Source of the DNA: Gammaproteobacteria bacterium | GTDB lineage: Bacteria > Pseudomonadota > Gammaproteobacteria > Pseudomonadales > Azotimanducaceae | Direction of reading: 5' to 3' | NCBI GenBank assembly: GCA_026707735.1 | Contig: JAPOWH010000027.1 | Coordinates: forward strand, 62,001-126,000 | DNA length: 64,000 nucleotides | Shown here: positions 61,933-64,000 of the stretch, piece after piece | Position numbering within the stretch: the stretch's first letter is position 1 | How the letters are laid out: each line of letters opens with the position of its first letter | Made by a program: the position numbers and the translations under genes | Notes under the pieces: model-generated | Database searches by the model: none | What the model saw: only the letters and a program-made list of their open reading frames with translations | What the model was told of the DNA's origin: nothing

Positions 61933-64000
61933 GTGATTGCGAGAATCATCGCTTGGTCGATTGAGAACCGAAGCATAGTCCTCATCGCCACCGCATTTCT
62001 GATTGTCGGCGGGATAGTAAGCGTAGTTCGCACTCCAATCGACGCAATTCCTGACTTGTCCGACGTCCAGGTAATTGTCAAGACGCCTTTCCCTGGACAA
62101 GCGCCTCAAGTGGTCGAGGATCAAGTCACCTACCCCTTATCCGTGGCCATGCTCTCTGTCCCTCGGACCACGGCTGTGCGAGGTTACTCGTTTTTTGGAG
62201 ATTCCTACGTCTACATCATTTTCGAGGACGGCACGGATCTCTATTGGGCTCGTTCCCGTGTGCTCGAGTATTTGAACCAGGTGACGAATCAATTGCCATC
62301 TGGTCTGACGCCTACTTTGGGTCCAGATGCAACAGGAGTTGGATGGGTTTACGAGTACGCATTGACTGATAGGTCCGGCAACCACGACCTCGACGAATTG
62401 AGAAGCCTGCAGGATTGGTTTCTGAAGTACGAGCTGCAGACTGTTCCCGGCGTGGCCGAAGTTGCGACTGTTGGCGGCATGGTCAAGCAGTACCAAGTTG
62501 TTGTAGACCCTGATCGCCTGTTTGCCTTTGGATTAACCCTAAAGCATATTCGCCACGCAATTCAGACCAACAACCAAGAGACAGGCGGTTCCGTCATTGA
62601 AATGGGCGAAGCGGAATACATGGTCAGAGCCAAGGGCTACATCAAGGGGCTGGAGCAACTCGAAAAAATTCCCTTGGGACTGAGCCCTAGCGGAACTCCG
62701 CTGCAACTCTCCGATGTAGCGGAGATTAGAGTTGGACCTCAAATGCGACGTGGCGTTGCGGAGCTCGATGGCGAGGGAGAAGTGGTCGGCGCAATAGTCG
62801 TCATGCGCGCTGGCGAAAACGCGCTGACGACCATCAATGGAGTGAAGCAACGGCTAGAGGAACTGCAGGCGAGTCTACCGGAAGGGGTCGAAGTTGTTAC
62901 GACATACGATCGTTCGAAACTCATTAGAAGATCAGTAGTCAATCTGCGAAATACACTCATCGAAGAGTTCATCGTCGTTGCACTAGTTTGCGCACTATTC
63001 CTCTTCCACCTTCGCTCGTCTCTAGTTGTGATTTTGAGTCTCCCCATCGCGATTCTAGGGGCTTTTGCGGTAATGCGAATTCAAGGCATCAATGCAAACA
63101 TCATGTCGCTGGGAGGAATCGCGATTGCTGTCGGAGCAATGGTCGATGGCGCAATCGTGATGGTGGAGAACGCTCACAAGAGGCTCGAACAACTGACTAG
63201 TGAGGGATCGAAGATTTCCTCGGCACAACGTTGGGAGGCAATCAAGGAAGCAGCTTCTCAACTTGGACCTCCGATTTTCTTTTCGCTCTTGATAGTAACG
63301 TTGAGCTTTCTGCCCGTATTCACTCTCGAAGCGCAGGAAGGGCGACTTTTCTCGCCGCTGGCATTCACTAAGACGTACTCCATGGCGATTGCCGCTGTGC
63401 TGGCGATCACCTTGATCCCCGTACTAATGGGCTACTTTGTGCGCGGACGCATCGTCTCGGAACGCAGAAATCCCATCAATCGAGTACTAATTGCTGGCTA
63501 TATGCCAATACTTAACGTGGTTCTTCGTTTTCCGAAATCCACACTTATCTTGTGTTTGGGACTCCTTGGCGCGGGTCTGTGGCCCATTACGAAGCTTGGT
63601 TCCGAATTTATGCCTCCGCTTGACGAAGGCGACTTCATGTACATGCCCACAACCCATCCCGGAATATCAATTGACAAGGCAAGGGAACTGCTGCAACAGA
63701 CGGACAAGCTTATACGCACCGTGCCAGAAGTCGAAAACGTGTTTGGCAAGGTTGGTCGAGCGGAGACAGCCACTGACCCTGCTCCACTCACAATGATCGA
63801 GACGATGATCCAACTCAAACCGCAAGATGAGTGGCGTCCAGGAATGACCATGGATGGCATCCGCGATGAATTGAATCGCCGAGTTGATTTCCCCGGCCTC
63901 AACAATGCTTGGATCATGCCAATTAAGACGCGTATTGACATGCTAGCTACGGGCATAAAGACTCCTGTTGGAATCAAGATTTCGGGTCCCGATCTCGGCG
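61933..64000 (+). CDS. cusA: CusA-type heavy-metal RND efflux pump (partial, runs off right edge)
   Basis: The first 689 codons are visible from GTG 61933, which has GGAG nine bases upstream; the C-terminal third lies beyond the window. The N terminus [18 protein letters not shown], the [20 protein letters not shown] segment and [20 protein letters not shown] are hallmarks of the CusA/CzcA heavy-metal RND subfamily. The proton-relay Asp lies in [20 protein letters not shown] (about 400). Trimeric inner-membrane pump that expels Cu(I)/Ag(I), or possibly divalent cations, through CusB and CusC. The tandem CusF domains on CusB favour Cu/Ag. Confidence 0.95.
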   Translation, partial: MIARIIAWSIENRSIVLIATAFLIVGGIVSVVRTPIDAIPDLSDVQVIVKTPFPGQAPQVVEDQVTYPLSVAMLSVPRTTAVRGYSFFGDSYVYIIFEDGTDLYWARSRVLEYLNQVTNQLPSGLTPTLGPDATGVGWVYEYALTDRSGNHDLDELRSLQDWFLKYELQTVPGVAEVATVGGMVKQYQVVVDPDRLFAFGLTLKHIRHAIQTNNQETGGSVIEMGEAEYMVRAKGYIKGLEQLEKIPLGLSPSGTPLQLSDVAEIRVGPQMRRGVAELDGEGEVVGAIVVMRAGENALTTINGVKQRLEELQASLPEGVEVVTTYDRSKLIRRSVVNLRNTLIEEFIVVALVCALFLFHLRSSLVVILSLPIAILGAFAVMRIQGINANIMSLGGIAIAVGAMVDGAIVMVENAHKRLEQLTSEGSKISSAQRWEAIKEAASQLGPPIFFSLLIVTLSFLPVFTLEAQEGRLFSPLAFTKTYSMAIAAVLAITLIPVLMGYFVRGRIVSERRNPINRVLIAGYMPILNVVLRFPKSTLILCLGLLGAGLWPITKLGSEFMPPLDEGDFMYMPTTHPGISIDKARELLQQTDKLIRTVPEVENVFGKVGRAETATDPAPLTMIETMIQLKPQDEWRPGMTMDGIRDELNRRVDFPGLNNAWIMPIKTRIDMLATGIKTPVGIKISGPDLG

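Noticed and set aside
1-64000. tRNA, rRNA, CRISPR, IS elements, prophage or toxin-antitoxin genes
   Set aside because: Gaps between genes were read on both strands and none of these was recognised; very diverged or tiny ones could be missed.

Overview
The window looks like chromosomal DNA of a Gammaproteobacterium, probably an uncultivated marine or host-associated lineage. The class call rests on two gene strings whose order is conserved in that class: phoH-ybeY-corC-lnt and leuS-lptE-holA. An outer-membrane lifestyle is shown by two TonB-dependent receptors, LptE, Lnt and a Cus-type tripartite efflux system. The marine or symbiotic habitat is inference, from the many CoA, LLM-flavin, dioxygenase and peptide-uptake genes. 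I saw no rRNA, tRNA, CRISPR array, insertion sequence or phage gene. Base composition looks even by eye; nothing was computed.

Layout. 1-2305: the 5' end of a glycerol kinase gene, a MaoC-like dehydratase and a divergent phytanoyl-CoA dioxygenase-like gene. 2515-6437: a promoter and the phoH-ybeY-corC-lnt operon. 6461-10674: a block with a phosphotransferase, a YedK-type DNA-protein crosslinking protein, a thiamine-diphosphate enzyme and a small membrane protein, lying between lnt and leuS. 10917-14959: leuS-lptE-holA. 14969-19584: a histidine phosphatase, cobS-cobT and a PhoD-like phosphatase. 19616-22591: a monooxygenase-fold protein and a TonB receptor with a near-consensus promoter. 22762-33431: a long minus-strand series reading PhyH dioxygenase, crotonase, MoxR ATPase, VWA protein, oppA, oppB, oppC, oppD, oppF. 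33860-37628: a minus-strand operon of a ribbon-helix-helix-like protein, PspA, a YqiJ-like membrane protein and flotillin. 37930-45001: plus-strand amidohydrolase, yejA, yejB, yejE, a CaiB-family CoA-transferase and a histone-deacetylase-like amidohydrolase. 45077-58513: an Eis-like acetyltransferase, three LLM flavin oxidoreductases, a second TonB receptor, a PPOX-fold protein, an acyl-CoA ligase, methylmalonate-semialdehyde dehydrogenase, a small membrane protein and a TauD-type dioxygenase. 58827-64000: cusC-cusB-cusA, with cusA running off the right edge.

How the genes work together. The two conserved strings serve ribosome and rRNA maturation, lipoprotein acylation, LPS assembly, leucine charging and replication. 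The rest is mostly uptake and breakdown of organic matter: TonB receptors at the outer membrane, two peptide/opine ABC systems at the inner membrane, and CoA-linked enzymes (ligase, crotonase, CoA-transferase, MaoC, MMSDH) inside. Metal stress is served by Cus efflux and envelope stress by PspA/flotillin.

Most unusual points: (1) a MoxR/VWA pair placed directly in front of a complete opp operon whose OppC permease carries a fibronectin-III-like domain in a periplasmic loop; (2) a ribbon-helix-helix-like gene heading a PspA-YqiJ-flotillin operon; (3) a CusB adaptor with two CusF-like metal-binding domains at its C terminus, followed by a possible CPC-motif micro-ORF just before cusA; (4) a YejABE transporter with no ATPase gene.
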